A stretch of 64,000 nt of DNA, taken from the NCBI GenBank assembly GCA_036245525.1, contig BTPG01000004.1:163597569-163661568 (forward strand), in the 5' to 3' direction. The stretch's first letter is position 1. The number at the start of each line of letters is the position of its first letter. Of the stretch, positions 42,204 through 53,339 are shown one piece after another. A program made the position numbers and the translations under genes. A model generated the notes under the pieces. It searched no databases and was not told the DNA's origin. It saw nothing but the letters and a program-made list of their open reading frames with translations. The DNA is from Semisulcospira habei (lineage: Eukaryota > Mollusca > Gastropoda > Semisulcospiridae).

Positions 42204-44295
42204 AGGTCCTTATTCGCATCCTTCACCGACTGCCAGGTAGGACCAAAGAGGAGGGGATCACCGAGCGGGGCCTGTCGCAGCTGTCTCCATAGCTCCTGCG
42301 GGAGGTCGGGGCAGACGGCAAGCACGGCATCCCGTCGGAGCAGGTCGCAGTTCGCGGCAGCGGCCATCGTGTTGACAAAAGCGTAGTAGGCAGCTCGGTT
42401 GGCGGCCGTAGCCATTTCGAGGAGGTCCCCTAACAACGGTGAGATCGAGAAGTGTGCCAGTTCTGCTCCAGGAGGTTGACGACCGCTTGCGTGGCCAGGT
42501 CGAGGAATCCAGCACAGGCGAGGGCGTTGTGGATGAGGATCGCCGTCCGCTCCAGGCCGGGAGGGATGCAACGGCAGGAAGCGCGAAGTCCACCAGCTTG
42601 CTGCTGAGCGGCAGGATCCACCGCTGGGAGGGCAGTAGCAAAGGTCTGTGAGTGTCCGGCATACCAGCTGTGCTGAAAGGCGATGTCCAAGTCCGCCGGC
42701 CAGCGGGCGTCGGAAAAGAAGAAGGCCGCGTCGGAGCCAGAACCCTGCTGCAGGAGGGCGGAGAAGGCGTCATGAAGTCATAGAAACCCCGGGGGCTGCG
42801 GCAGGGACTTGAACCTCTTGGAGGGGCGATCAGCATCCATGAAGGCCGAGAGCTTCCACTTGGGGGGCGGCGATGGAGGACAGGCGTCCGGGGGGAGACA
42901 CGAGGCAATCAGGGGGGCAGCCTCGTCAAGCGAAGCAAGGGTCTCCACCCTGGTCGTCCGCAACGTAGGCGACAAGGGAGCCGACGGCGAGAGAGCGCGA
43001 GAGGAGGTCGAGCGGTTGAAGAGCGCCGAGGCAGAATCCTCCGGGGCGAGGCTGACACGGCCCACAACGACGGGCGGCGCAGGAGGCCGACACACCAGGG
43101 GCTGGGGAGGCAGGCGCCGCCGCGAGGAGGAGCGAGACCGGGGCGAATGGCTGCGACAGCGCGAGCGGGAGCGGCGAGACCGACGAGTGAAGTATCCGCG
43201 CGAAGAAGAGCGGCGAGCGCGTGGTCGATGGAGCGAAGGGGAGGGGAGCGGGAAAGGCGGGGGGAGGGACGCCAGGGAGGGGTGGGGGAAGACACCTGTC
43301 GGACGAGGAGCAGCACGGATGACCGAAGAGGGTACCAACCGGGAAGAGCGCCGACTGGAAGAAGGAACCTCTGAGGCCCGAGGGGAAGACCGACGAGGAG
43401 GGCGAGACGTCCGCGAAGCTGAAGCGGCGGAAGTAGCCGGGCGGGAAGAGCGAGCAGAGACGGAAGAGTGCTGGCGGCGGGAGGAGCGGGCCGAAGACGC
43501 AGGGCTGCGGGTCCGCGGGCGGGAAGCCGAAGTCCGAGCGCGAGCGAGGGCTGTGGCGCGAACGGGTCCCCGAGGGGTGAGAGGCTGGGTCCCGGCGGTC
43601 GCGAACCCGGGGCTGTACGGCGGGGGTCGTATGCTGAAGCCGCGGGTCTGGTGTCGGGGAGAAGCGGCGTCCACGTCTGTCGTGGTCTTGTGAGGCTTGG
43701 GTTCCGCAAGGCGGGGCGAGTTAGCTCGCTGCGGACCTGGCTCGAGCGAGCTGGTGCGCAAGGGGGGAGAAAGGCGTCCTCCAATGTCGAGAGTTGGGGC
43801 TAGTTTGTTTTCCGCAGAACGGGGCGAGCGGACTCGCTGCGGACCTGACTCGAGAGAGTGGGTGCGCAATGGGAGAGCCTTTGTATGCCGTCCCCCAACG
43901 GCAGCGTAGGTGCGTCTTGTTGGTTCCGGGGCCGATGCATGCTCGTGGCTGTGGGAGGGAGGCGGTCCTCTGTCACGCCGATAAAAACTCCACAGCTGGG
44001 CCCATTGATCCTCTACCCAGAGAGCGCAGACATCACAGGTGTGGCCTGAAGCACAACCAGTGCAAGGGAGGCACTGGAAGTCGCCACATCGTTCGCAGGT
44101 GCAGACTTGACAACTGCAACATTGAGCGAAACTACAAGGCGAATGGTCGTAACGAAACGAGAACCGCGCACCAATCCTCACCATTCCCCACTATCCTGCC
44201 GAGTAAAATTGAACAAGCAACGATAAGCAAGGGACGCCGGCGCACGCTGCCAGCGGGCGCGGGCGCTGGCAAACACTGAGACCTTACCTGGACAT
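42204..44295 (-). pseudogene. DIRS copy 3 gag-like gene, spliced
   Basis: The start exon at 44295-44288 (ATGTCCAG) is followed by an intron at 44114-44287 (gtaagg...ttgcag). The second exon then reads M-S-S followed by CQVCTCERCGDF. The N-terminus is Cys-rich (CLPCTGCASGHTCDVC), the middle is long and Ser/Arg/Pro-rich, and the conserved C-terminal block begins KRFKSLPQPPGF. A stop at about 42778 and a frameshift interrupt it. Downstream fragments continue with WYAGHSQTF and NCDLLRRDAVLAV to LLFGPTWQSVKDANKDLWPS. The basic middle suggests nucleic-acid binding, by inference. Confidence 0.75.
44114..44287 (-). other. Putative gag intron, DIRS copy 3
   Basis: 174 nt, donor gtaagg, acceptor tgttgcag, phase 2 (AG|T), equivalent to 3278-3459 in copy 1. 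Confidence 0.7.
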
Positions 44296-44979
44296 CTCGC
44301 AGGGGGCAGGGGAGGGCAGCACCTGAAGGGCAAGAAGAAGAAGAAGAAGAAAGCGGCGCCCATGCGGCAGAGGCCCAGACGAAACGGAGAGAAGGCAGAG
44401 TGTCCCGGCAGACCAACCGACGAACTTGACCGGTGAGGCCGAAACAGGAGCACACTGGACGCACGGCGGAGCTCCGAGAGGCACCACACAAGCCGCAAAA
44501 GTCTCAAAGCCGGAAAACTGGTGCAGCACAGAGCCCCCACGTGGGGCGAAGGCCGGCTCCACGGCCCGAGAGACCGGGAACCGAAAGTCTTTCCGGCAAC
44601 GAAGTCTCACAGAAGCACAAACGACATTCCTTCGTAGAGAGGCACACTGCAAGAAAGTTCCAGGGCAAGGCGAAAGCACAGGCCGGGAATGACAACTTTC
44701 CACAAGTGCTTGAACCATACACAGCCGTAGGAAGCACAGCGGAGGGCTAAGCCAACACGTCTACACGCTGCAAGCTAAAGGAAAGAACTGGTTTGGCTTG
44801 GCTGCGCTGGCAGTACCCTATGGGGTGGGAAGGGAGGCTACCCGGGTACCAGGTCACGGCACCCCTGGTGGCCTCCCCTGGCTCTAAAGGTACACATCGT
44901 AAGTTTTTGGGCTAAAATTACGCAAGCTATAGGTTGTTCCATTGTAGTAATGGCATCGGTAATGTTTTTGAGGAAACAA

Positions 44980-45702
44980 GCCTGGTTTTGGCATGGTGTA
45001 CATGCATGGGTTGGTTTTGCGACGAAATGACTTGTCAAATGTGTTAGTAGGGCATCCCATAAAGCACTCTGTGTAAGATGGTCTGGCTCGAGTCACGCCT
45101 GACCAAGAGAGGCTGACCGATAAGCATCGCATTACAACTGAAAACCAACACTTCCTGCTGGCATACTCCTGTAAATTATCACAGGCCTGGTCACCATACG
45201 CCAGATGTTGCCCTGCCATGCGGAACCTAGAATGGAAGTACCGTCGGCAACAGGAATAGAGTCTCAGATAGCTCCTCCATTCGAGGACCCCACGTGAAGA
45301 TCTATTCTCCTTCCAGACAAAAAATGTTTGCTACGGGACTGTAAGGTGTGTCCGCATAGAACTCTAGACATCTTCATGGGTTCTCATGTGCCCACGGAGG
45401 CTGTGAGTTCTATATGTATTGTGGATCCCATTTATTGCAGTGTTCTTTAGCCTGAGACATGTATGGGACATTCAGCTAAATCAGTGCACAGTGTTGTAAT
45501 TTAGACACACATACCATGACACCAGCAACACAAATTAGTAAATTTCTTAATTTGTGGCTACAGAACAAATTTTTGTTTTGTTTCAACCTGACTTTCAGAC
45601 GCATAATTAGTTGGAGAGACATTTTTTGTTTGTTTGTTTGTGACCTGTGTGTTTCTATTATTTGGTTTAATATTTCAAGTATTTTGTAACAGTAAATGAC
45701 AT
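44980..45702. other. Intron between two DIRS copies
   Basis: About 720 bp with no recognisable gene or element. Confidence 0.5.
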
Positions 45703-45869
45703 TGAAAAATACATTTATTTCTTCAAAAACCTTACCGATGGCATTACTAATAGGAAGAATTGCGAAAAGGAGGAGAGCGCCGCCCATACGTCCTACCCCT
45801 GCGTGAACGCTTAGCAAGGCCCCCTCTAGGTGCACACTCCCGACAATTTCAGCTAAGCATTACCCATGG

Positions 45870-46465
45870 TGCTTCCAGTGCCGGGAAGATTCTGTCGCTG
45901 GCCTGAGAGGTCACGGAGGTAGAAGCGCCACAATGTCCTTCATGGCGCAGTTGCAATTGAATGTGACGCTCGTGCCAACGGCTCTGACCTCGTATGCCCT
46001 GATCCGCAGCCTCTTAGCTCCCTCCGGCGAGTGGTTTTCATTTGCGGATCATATGACTCCGCGCAGCCAAGCGGAGATAGTCTGGGCCAATATGTCATTT
46101 CTGCCTGGTGCCAAGGGCAGGAAGAGGCGGGAACATCTCCTGAGGGGCTTTGACCGGAGGGGGTCCTGTTGCCGTGAATCCCAGGAGTGATCACAGTCCC
46201 GCAGTGGCCGAAGCGTTATCGTCCGAGGCGCGACTGAGGGGGGTCTATTCTTGGCCAAAAATGCTGGGCTGGTGAGGAGCTGAACCGAGCCATTGGCCCT
46301 GAGCTGCAGAGAGGATGGCTGCACTGAGAGTGCGTGAAGCTCGCTCACTCTTGACCCTGTGGTAAGGGCCAGCAGGAAGTATGTCTTCCTAGTCAAGTCG
46401 GCAAACCGCGCCATGGGCAGGGGTTCAAACCGGTCCGAGTTTAGCCAAGTTAGCACCCACGACAG
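45870..46465 (-). pseudogene. DIRS copy 5 tyrosine recombinase remnant
   Basis: The preserved part runs LTWLNSDRFEPLPMARFADL, then GSRVSELHALS with the first catalytic Arg, then FLPLAPGRNDILAQTISAWL. The second box reads RAYEVRAVGTS, with Tyr where His is expected. A deletion of about 36 bp removes the VGWxxESTFAR segment just before the FYLRDL catalytic Tyr. The N-terminal half is absent. Confidence 0.8.
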
Positions 46466-47215
46466 ATCCCATCATGGTATCAGCAAGCGGGTCACTAGCT
46501 CCTGGTCCCATTTGTCTTCCAGAGCTCGGACAATAGCCTCCGTTGCAAGGTCCAGGAAACCCGAGCAGGCCAGAGTGTTGCAAATCAGGTTAGCTGTCTT
46601 GTTGAAAATGCGTGGAACCCGGGACAGCGTGTCCCTACGACCTCCAGCCTGTACTTCCGCTGCGACGTCCAGCGACGGTAGGGTGGCACGAAAACGCCTG
46701 GGAGTGTCCCGCATACCAGCTCTGGCGAAACCTGACGTCAATCCGCTCTAACCACCCGGCATCTGAGAAGAAGACGGGGTCCCTAGTGTTCCCAAGTAGC
46801 AGCTGCGTCTGTGAGGTCCCAGCAACCCGGGGGGGGGGGGGGGGGGGGTTGGGGGGTTGGGGGGGGGGGGGGGTTGAGGCAGGGACTTCAGTCTCTTGGG
46901 CTGCAGCATGGCATTCACTGAAGCCGAAGCCTTCCTCTTGATCGGCTGAGTGGATGGGCAGGCCTCCGGTGGCAAAAACCGCAAAATCAGCCACGTGGCC
47001 TCCTATAACAACCGTCGTGAATCCGTACTGGGTGCGTTGCAGGACGATGATCTAGACTGGCTGTGCAAAGAGTCCGGGCTCAAGGACGAGGAACGAGGAT
47101 CCTCTTGGCACAGGGCCAAGGCGGAATCCTCTGGGTGAAGGCTGAGGGCATCATCCTCGACAACTGCCACCGAGTGCCAGGGAGGGGTACGCCTAACCTC
47201 TGAGTTGGAAAAACT

Positions 47216-48148
47216 TAGTTATTTGGGTTTAACGCCGAGCAGGCGACTAAGGCCATCTCACGGCGGGATGGGTAAAAATCTGGTCAGCCAGACTAAAAGC
47301 AAGGTCTTAAGACAAGATGTAAATATAGATTAAAAATCTCAGGCTAAAATGTCGCACATGTCTGGAAAAGAAACGTCTACAGACTCTCAAAAAGGGCAAA
47401 TAAAAAAATTCACATAGTCTATGAATGCTCAGATCTTGTTAAAAATATTGCATTCTCTCAAAAAATTGAAGATTTTGTCCGGGGGAACATCCCGGAACAA
47501 AACCTTCAAGGAGTCTGCTGTGAAGTGTTTATATCTGGTGTCAATTAGGTCAGCACAATACAGCAAAAAGTGTCGAACAGAAAACTGCTCATCACAGGCA
47601 AAACACCATGGACGCTCATCCTGTTTAAGTAAGTAAGAGTGCGTAACATATGTGTGCCCGATGTGGAGCCGAGCAAGGACAGTCTCCTCACGGCGGCTGC
47701 CGCAGCGGAAAGGTAGACCGTCAGACAACTTAGGAAGAGCTTCATGAAGCTTGTTCCCTTCCTCTTTGTCCCACTCGGACTGCCACTCGCGGGCTATGTA
47801 CGCACTAATAACAGGTTTAAAATCACTATAGACAGTCTGTGTGTCAGGGACAGGGTCACTGCGGGCACTGTTGGCAGCAGAATCTGCGATTCTGTTGCCT
47901 TCGATGCCCACATGGCCTGGGACCCAAATAAAAATGATGTCATAATATTCCTTCATCAAGTCCGCGTAGAGCTCTCTAATCTGCACCAGCAGTGGATGGT
48001 CTGTTCCCGCGCCCTGAAGGGCCTGCAGGGCAGAAAGAGAGTCAGACAGAATCAGGAAGTTCCTTTCCCGAGACTGATAGGCATGCTTGAGTGCTAGCAG
48101 AATGGCCTGCAGTTCTGCACTAAATACAGAGGAATGGTCAGGGAGACG
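47216..48148 (-). mobile_element. I-like LINE with RNase H, 5'-truncated, 12-bp target duplication
   Basis: A non-LTR retrotransposon 3' fragment encodes a RNase H domain: SSVFSAELQAILLALKHAY, LSDSLSALQALQG and IFIWVPGHVGIEGNRIAD. It has a Cys-His tail (CFACDEQFSVRHFLLYC) and ends at NIFNKI near 47430. The 3' UTR ends gttaaacccaaataact. Identical 12-bp copies of gttggaaaaact lie at 47204-47215 and 48149-48160, and removing the insertion restores the DIRS gag sequence. It is a clean, datable nested insertion. Confidence 0.9.
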
Positions 48149-49409
48149 GTTGGAAAAACTATGGCGTGGCGAAGGGCCATAGGGACTAGCACTAGAAGGG
48201 GGTCGAGAGGAACTTCGCCACTGAACGGGGGCGCTGTCCTGGCCTCGGGACCAATGCTGGTCCCGACTCCCAACGGAAGAAGAATAAAGTGGACGCACCT
48301 CGCGCCGACTCTGAGAGCAGCATGGCGAAGGCTCTCCCTCGCAGATCGGTGGGAAGAACCATGGGTCCGGCGGGGAGACCGACTCCTCTCGTTGTAACGG
48401 GCCCATTCCTGTCAAGTCACGCACTGGGCCCGGTGGGTAAGCGGCGGGGAGGACCGCCCGTGGCATCTCCGATCCCCCCGTGGTCCCAAAGATGAGCTCA
48501 ATGAGCGGCAAGCGACTGAGGACGTGTGTGCACTGTGCCTGCTACTCTCACCCCGTCTCACCGTCCGGCCTTGAAGCTGCGCTACTGAAGGGGATGGGGT
48601 CCCCGCAGATCCGCTCCTGCTCTTCCCCGAGCGGCGAGATCTCCGCCTAGAGGGACTCCTTTCCAAGTGGCGGGGGCGCGGAGTCCTGCTCCTAGCCGCC
48701 CTGTGGGGGACGTGACCAGACTGCACCGAGGGGCGGGCGCGCGGAGTCCGAGAAGACACATGAGGCCCCGAGGGATTGCTCATCGTGTCATGGAGTGACG
48801 ACCGGTGGCTTCGGCCAGGCTCCTTGGCGCATGAGGGTAAAGTCCCATCCAGCTGGCCGGGAACAGGGTAAGTCTCTCTCGTGGGCCAGTGTCTCTTCCC
48901 CTGTGGGTAACGAGGGTACTGCCGTGAAAGTCCCGTCTCCGTGGAGCCGGAGAGCGGGGCTTCCTGCAAAACTGCGCTCTCGAGAGTGGGAGTGCAGGGT
49001 CTCAGACGGCTCGTCACCTCCTGCGCTAGCGGGTACCGCATCATTTTCTGCGGCATTGTGGGCATACCGCCGCAAAAGTCCCGTCTCTGTGGAGCGGGTG
49101 TGCGAGGTCTCTTGCCGACCGGGTTCCATAGACCAGGTGGGCCGTGTAGACAAGCTAGCTCTGTCCGAAGAACCGTGCCCAGGGCGCTGTGAGTTGGCGG
49201 GAGGAGCCGGGGGATCCGGTGGTTCAGTCAAACTCACGAGGCGCTTGCGACGGTAGAACCCCCACAGTTGTGACCAACAGTCCTCCTCTCAGGGTGGGCA
49301 GGTCTCACACGTCTTATCCGAGGCACAACCCAAACAGGAAAGGCAGCAGTCATGAGAGTCGCTCGTCCACTGCAGCTCCCCTCAATTGGTACAGGTTTTT
49401 AGTTGAGCA

Positions 49410-49567
49410 CTGTAACATAGAACACATATGTGAAGGAACCGCGCGAACTGAGCTCACGACCGGTCCGCCAGACATTCAAAGTCGAACTACTGGCAAAAAC
49501 GTAATCCACAGAAAGTGCCAAGGCCCACCTCAATCCGCCAGCTCACTGGCATTATCTGAGGCCTTAC
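49410..49567 (-). other. Putative gag intron, DIRS copy 5
   Basis: 158 nt, donor gtaagg, acceptor tatgttacag, phase 2 (AG|T), as in copies 1 and 3. Confidence 0.65.
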
Positions 49568-50001
49568 CTCGACATATCCTAGCTAAGCTAACAAGGGGTA
49601 AAAAGGAAATCCCGTCGACGAAGTTGCGGAGACTGAAACTGATGCAACCTTTCCCAAGGCAGCTATAGAACTGGCGTGACTAGACAGCTCACATGAGCAG
49701 GAGGGGAGGCTACACAGGGTGTCTTGGTAACTGCTTGCTAGAGTTACATCCCAGTTTGTGTAGCAACACACATGGGTTGGAGGCTGAAATTGATAAGCTA
49801 AGTGTACCTTCTTCCTATTAGTAATGCCATCGGTAAGGTTTTTGAGGAAATAAATAGGAAAGCGCTTAAGGCTCACACACACGACCAATCTACATAATTA
49901 ACCCAGTACATCCTGAGGCTGATCCTAAGTTAAAGAAATGGCTTATTGTCATAATATGAAAGCTACATTACAGATTAGCAGATAGACCAGATTAAGAGAT
50001 A

Positions 50002-50095
50002 GATCAACCGTTTTAGTTCAAGGGTGCTGCCAGAATAGCTTGGTGCCTCAGGCGCCAAGCTATTTTGGCGCCACCCTTGAACTATCATAGTCAAA
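50002..50095. repeat. MITE-like palindrome, tagttcaaggg family (best copy)
   Basis: The left arm ttttagttcaagggtgctgc then cagaatagcttggtgcc is inverted in the right arm, which ends ccacccttgaactatcatag. The arms are about 42 bp and the loop is only a few bases. Confidence 0.85.
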
Positions 50096-50099
50096 TTTA

Positions 50100-50508
50100 A
50101 GGTCAAGCAATGTGTGTATCAGGATGAAAAGGATAAATCTGACCTTTGTGACCTCGATCTTTGTGACAGGCCACAGAAATGAACAAGAGTTCAAGTGTCC
50201 TAACATAAATGTTGGATTTTGTAATTGTGAAATCTTTCTTAAAACGTAGACATTTTCTCACTTTTCTCAACCTTCCATGACCCTTAACCTTTTCAAAGGG
50301 TAACCCAAAGTAGTATGAATAGAAATGTCTTATCATCAGCTGCCTTTGTGGGAAATTTGATTTAAAAGTTTGCAAAAATCCTGATACAAACTTAAAGAGC
50401 ATTTTTCACACATCGTGACCTTGACCTTTCTAAAGGGTCATGCAAATTAGCATGCATAGGAAGGTATCTCTGCACCAAGTTTGGGTTTGAAGTTATGAAT
50501 AGTATTAA
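50100..50508 (+). repeat. Dispersed 'TGACCCTTGACCTTT' repeat, interrupted by a TIR element
   Basis: Two or more units end at caagtttgggtttgaagtta and tgaatagtatt, where the TIR element starts. The repeat resumes after 58952 as ttgaggaaaag. Confidence 0.7.
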
Positions 50509-50537
50509 GAGGGTTTCCGGCCAGAAGGTGCTATCTG

Positions 50538-52051
50538 TGATTTTTGGCTATTTCTACTTTTTGACATGGATGTGTTCAAGAAAGAGTCAGCTATGCCCCT
50601 GAAGTGGAAATTTGTCAATTCTGTAAGAATTGATGAAGTTATTACATAGGACTTAAAACAGCTTTATCCAAGAGGCGGCGGGTAGTTCCGGCCAGAATGT
50701 GCTGTCTCTCAATAGCACGTTTATGCTCGCACACTACCAATCGGCCGTGTTGCAATGTCGATAGCACCTTATGGCAATACAGCTACTGGGAGATGTGCGA
50801 ATGAAATGGTATGCCATCTGGTTCTATAACACGATAAATCGTACTGGCAGGTCAGATGTCAGACAGGCTGTCTTCACACAAGCTATTACCAACATGCCAT
50901 CAGCTGGTAGCGCGATAAACTGAGCTGATACTGTCGTATTTTGTATACATGCAATGACTGAAACATCCTGTTTTGTCACCACTTAGTACTAACATGAAAT
51001 GACTTTCATGGTATAATACCAGCACATTCACAGAAAACTTTGAAGAAGTAGAAAGCATCATACAGAGCCAAGCTACTGCCGAAGTAGGTAAGACATTTTA
51101 GTATTGTCTTTACCTTGTATAATTATGCCCTTTACGTTCTTATCAAGGACAAGGAGAGGATTCTTCTTCTTCTTCTTCTTGTTATTTATGGTTGTTATCA
51201 TCATTATAATTATTATTATTGTAGCTGTAAAATTCTGTTGAAAAAAAAACATAGCTAAATGTCCGCATGCGAACCGTATACTGACTGACAAGCGTAGCCT
51301 TTTGAACCATTTATGAAAAGTGTACCTTAAATCAATATCGACATGTACAGTGGGTGTTTCTTTTCCTAGGTTAGTGCTCATGATGAGGGATTTCAGTTTG
51401 CTAAAAACAAACCATTTTTGCCTGAGGACAATGAATACTTTTTGTCTAGTAAACGAAACCACACTAATTTTTTTTCACAATTCTGATTTCAACTGTCTAC
51501 GTGCTCACGATGAAATCAGAAAGTGATACCTGGTCTGCCGCCTTTGCTGACGACGTTTATCTAACCATGGCACCTTCACCGTCAGGTGAAGCAGAAGCCA
51601 GTCTAGCTGACCAGACTGAGATGGACACAGAAGCAGCTGCTAATCCTGCTCCTGATGATGGCAACTCTAACGACAAAGCTCTTAATCCAGACCAAAAAGG
51701 TGACTGTCAAGTGCAGAGAAGAACCCAACGGAGAAAGACATGCGCTTACAAAAGTCAGTTACAACACAATTTATCAATATTTCGGGTAAATACACTTCTT
51801 CAAAATAGAAAAAAACAAACAAGTATGAAAAAGCTGCCGAAGACATGCTAGTACCAGATAAATCTCATGCTTGCCCGAAAAATTGGACAGCAAGAGACAT
51901 TACGCCATCCGTCATATCGTCCTCCAAGTGATGTACCCAGAAGCCCTAAAGATGAATTAATGCCAATGACCTCCATCGAGAGACTTTGATGTCCTTAAAA
52001 AAAAGTGTCGCAAATGAACACAACGTGTGCACACAACAATTATATCTTGCA
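50538..52051. other. Interior of the TIR element, left part
   Basis: AT-rich sequence with a (CTT)n run at about 51160-51180. There is an open frame at 51501-51851 whose first ATG is at 51510 (MKSESDTWSAAFADDVYLT, acidic, then KRTQ-type basic stretch). I do not recognise its product. It could be part of a lost transposase or accessory protein. Confidence 0.4.
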
Positions 52052-52488
52052 TATTTAATGATAATAATAATAAATCGGTCATTATACAGGTGCTTTTCCC
52101 AACTCTGTGAACTGGTTCAAAGTGCCACAAACTGAACTCAGCACGCACGTTATCGTGAAACATACGCACTCACTCTGAAGGCAAACAGAGTACAAGACAT
52201 GCACAGGGCATTCACATGGTGCAAATGGTCAGGTATTGATGTTTCGGAAATTTTGATCGCTTGTATTTGAAATCATAAAGTGGCCTGAAACTGGTACCAC
52301 AGTGTGTTGGGGGGCGGGGGGGGGGGGGGGGGGGGAAAGAACCCACGACAGTCGGCCCAAATTAACGGTGGCACTTACTAGAGGACAAAAGTCTGACTCA
52401 GTCCGGAACCGGGTATCGACCCTTGATCCTGTAACATTAAGGCTTTACCACTGCCCCAGGGACCGCCCTATTTCACTATCTGAAGTCT
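52052..52488 (-). mobile_element. tRNA-derived SINE, copy A
   Basis: On the minus strand it starts gggcggtccctggggcagtg (A-box-like), with a B-box ggtcgatacc, then cttttgtcctctagtaagtg and ccaccgttaatttgggccga. It has a middle with tgtcttgtactctgttt and ends gcacctgtataatgaccg plus (ATT)n. Its full-length partner is at 53813-54216. A poly-C run (sense) at 52308-52335 has expanded inside it. Confidence 0.8.
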
Positions 52489-52601
52489 CTCAATGTCAGT
52501 GTTCAGACTGTCGTCATCTATTCTGACTGCTGTGTTGGTCAGCACTGCAATCAGTTCATCTAGCGGTCTTACATTACCCTTTTCGCACACTCTCAAATAC
52601 A

Positions 52602-53320
52602 CAGGGATGGGTCGAGAAGGCGTGGAGCTCGCTGACCCTGGCCGCTGTGGCGAGGGCTAGTAGGAAGCGTGTCTTCCGCGTCACATCCGACAGTCGCGCC
52701 AGCTGCAAAGGCTCGAAGCGGCTAGTGTTGAGCCACATCAGTATCCAGGGCAGGTCCCATCTTGGCACGAGGGAGCGGGAGGTTGGTCGATGAAGACCGA
52801 AGTGCACCATAAGATCAGCCAGGTCCTTGCAGGCGCCAGGGTCGGGACGTCCCAGGTGTCGGTACGTGTCGGCGATCATAGCAAGATAGCCACGAATGGT
52901 AATGGGAGCCAATAGCTGATCGTTGAAGAGCCAGAGGAAGAATTCCGCCAGCTGGGGAACCATCAGGTCCGTGGGGGAGAGTCGTTCGGCGTCACACCAG
53001 TTGCAGAGGACGCGCCATTTCCCCTCGTAAACTCGCCTAGTTGAGCGTCTGCGGGCTGCAGCGATCGCATCCACTGCCGCACTTGAGAAGCCTCTGTTGG
53101 CGAGGGCTTGCCGCACAATCTCCAGGCGTGTAGTAGGAGGCGCTCGGGGCACGCGTGGAACAGGTCCTGTCGGGGCTGCTTGAGCATCGAGGGCGGAGCG
53201 GGCAGCCGCAGCGGGGGGGGGGGGGGGGGGGGGGGGGGGGCCGACGCCAGGTTCAGGAGGTCGATTGTCCAAGACCGGGACCAGCAGAAGGGGGCCACTA
53301 GGAAAAGAACCGTGTTGCAA
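52602..53320 (-). pseudogene. DIRS copy 4 tyrosine recombinase, N-terminal half
   Basis: It reads RLEIVRQALANRGFSSAAVD, EGKWRVLCNWCDAERLSP (CGA kept where copy 1 has TGA), AEFFLWLFNDQLLAPITIRG and TAARVSELHAFSTHP, then leaves the family. The C-terminal catalytic boxes are gone. A poly-G run at about 53214-53240 sits at the junction with pol. Confidence 0.82.
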
Positions 53321-53339
53321 CCTCTCAGCTTGAACAGGA

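Larger units (their letters stand above)
39488..44979 (-). mobile_element. DIRS-like retrotransposon, copy 3 (recombinase-deleted)
   Basis: Both terminal repeats are present: 3' at about 39488-39700 and 5' at about 44770-44979, sharing aggttgttccattgtagtaa and ggcatcggtaatg. The internal complementary region is at about 39745-39840. Gag and reverse transcriptase are well preserved. The recombinase gene is cut off after its N-terminal part and joins straight to the internal complementary region, so the element cannot integrate by itself. The terminal sequence differs from copies 1, 2 and 4, making it another subfamily. It lies in sense with the host gene. Confidence 0.88.
46472..49575 (-). pseudogene. 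DIRS copy 5 gag-like gene, LINE-interrupted
   Basis: The start exon at 49575-49568 (ATGTCGAG) precedes an intron at 49410-49567. The second exon gives M-S-S-A-Q-L-K-T-C-T. The body passes through a Ser/Arg-rich region (about 48400-49240) to the conserved C-terminus (KRLKSLPQP, SWYAGHSQAFSC, CNTLACSGFLDLATEAIV). It is split by the LINE at 47216-48148 and by two adjacent poly-G runs at about 46829-46874 plus frameshifts. Confidence 0.7.
45703..49855 (-). mobile_element. DIRS-like retrotransposon, copy 5 (pol-deleted, LINE-interrupted)
   Basis: The 5' terminal repeat is at about 49690-49855 (cttcttcctattagtaatgc, cggtaaggtttttgaggaaa). The 3' side stops inside the internal complementary region at 45703, so the right terminal repeat is lost. 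Between recombinase (to about 46465) and gag (from about 46472) the entire reverse transcriptase and RNase H are missing. A LINE at 47216-48148 is inserted in gag. It forms a fourth subfamily by terminal sequence. Confidence 0.82.

Noticed and set aside
42809..43693. 294-codon Glu/Arg-rich frame on the + strand
   Set aside because: It is the antisense of the Ser/Arg-rich gag of DIRS copy 3, which has family matches on the other strand.
44284..44718. 144-codon Cys/Ser-rich frame upstream of DIRS copy 3 gag
   Set aside because: It lies upstream of the conserved gag start exon in the 5' leader and has no counterpart in other copies.
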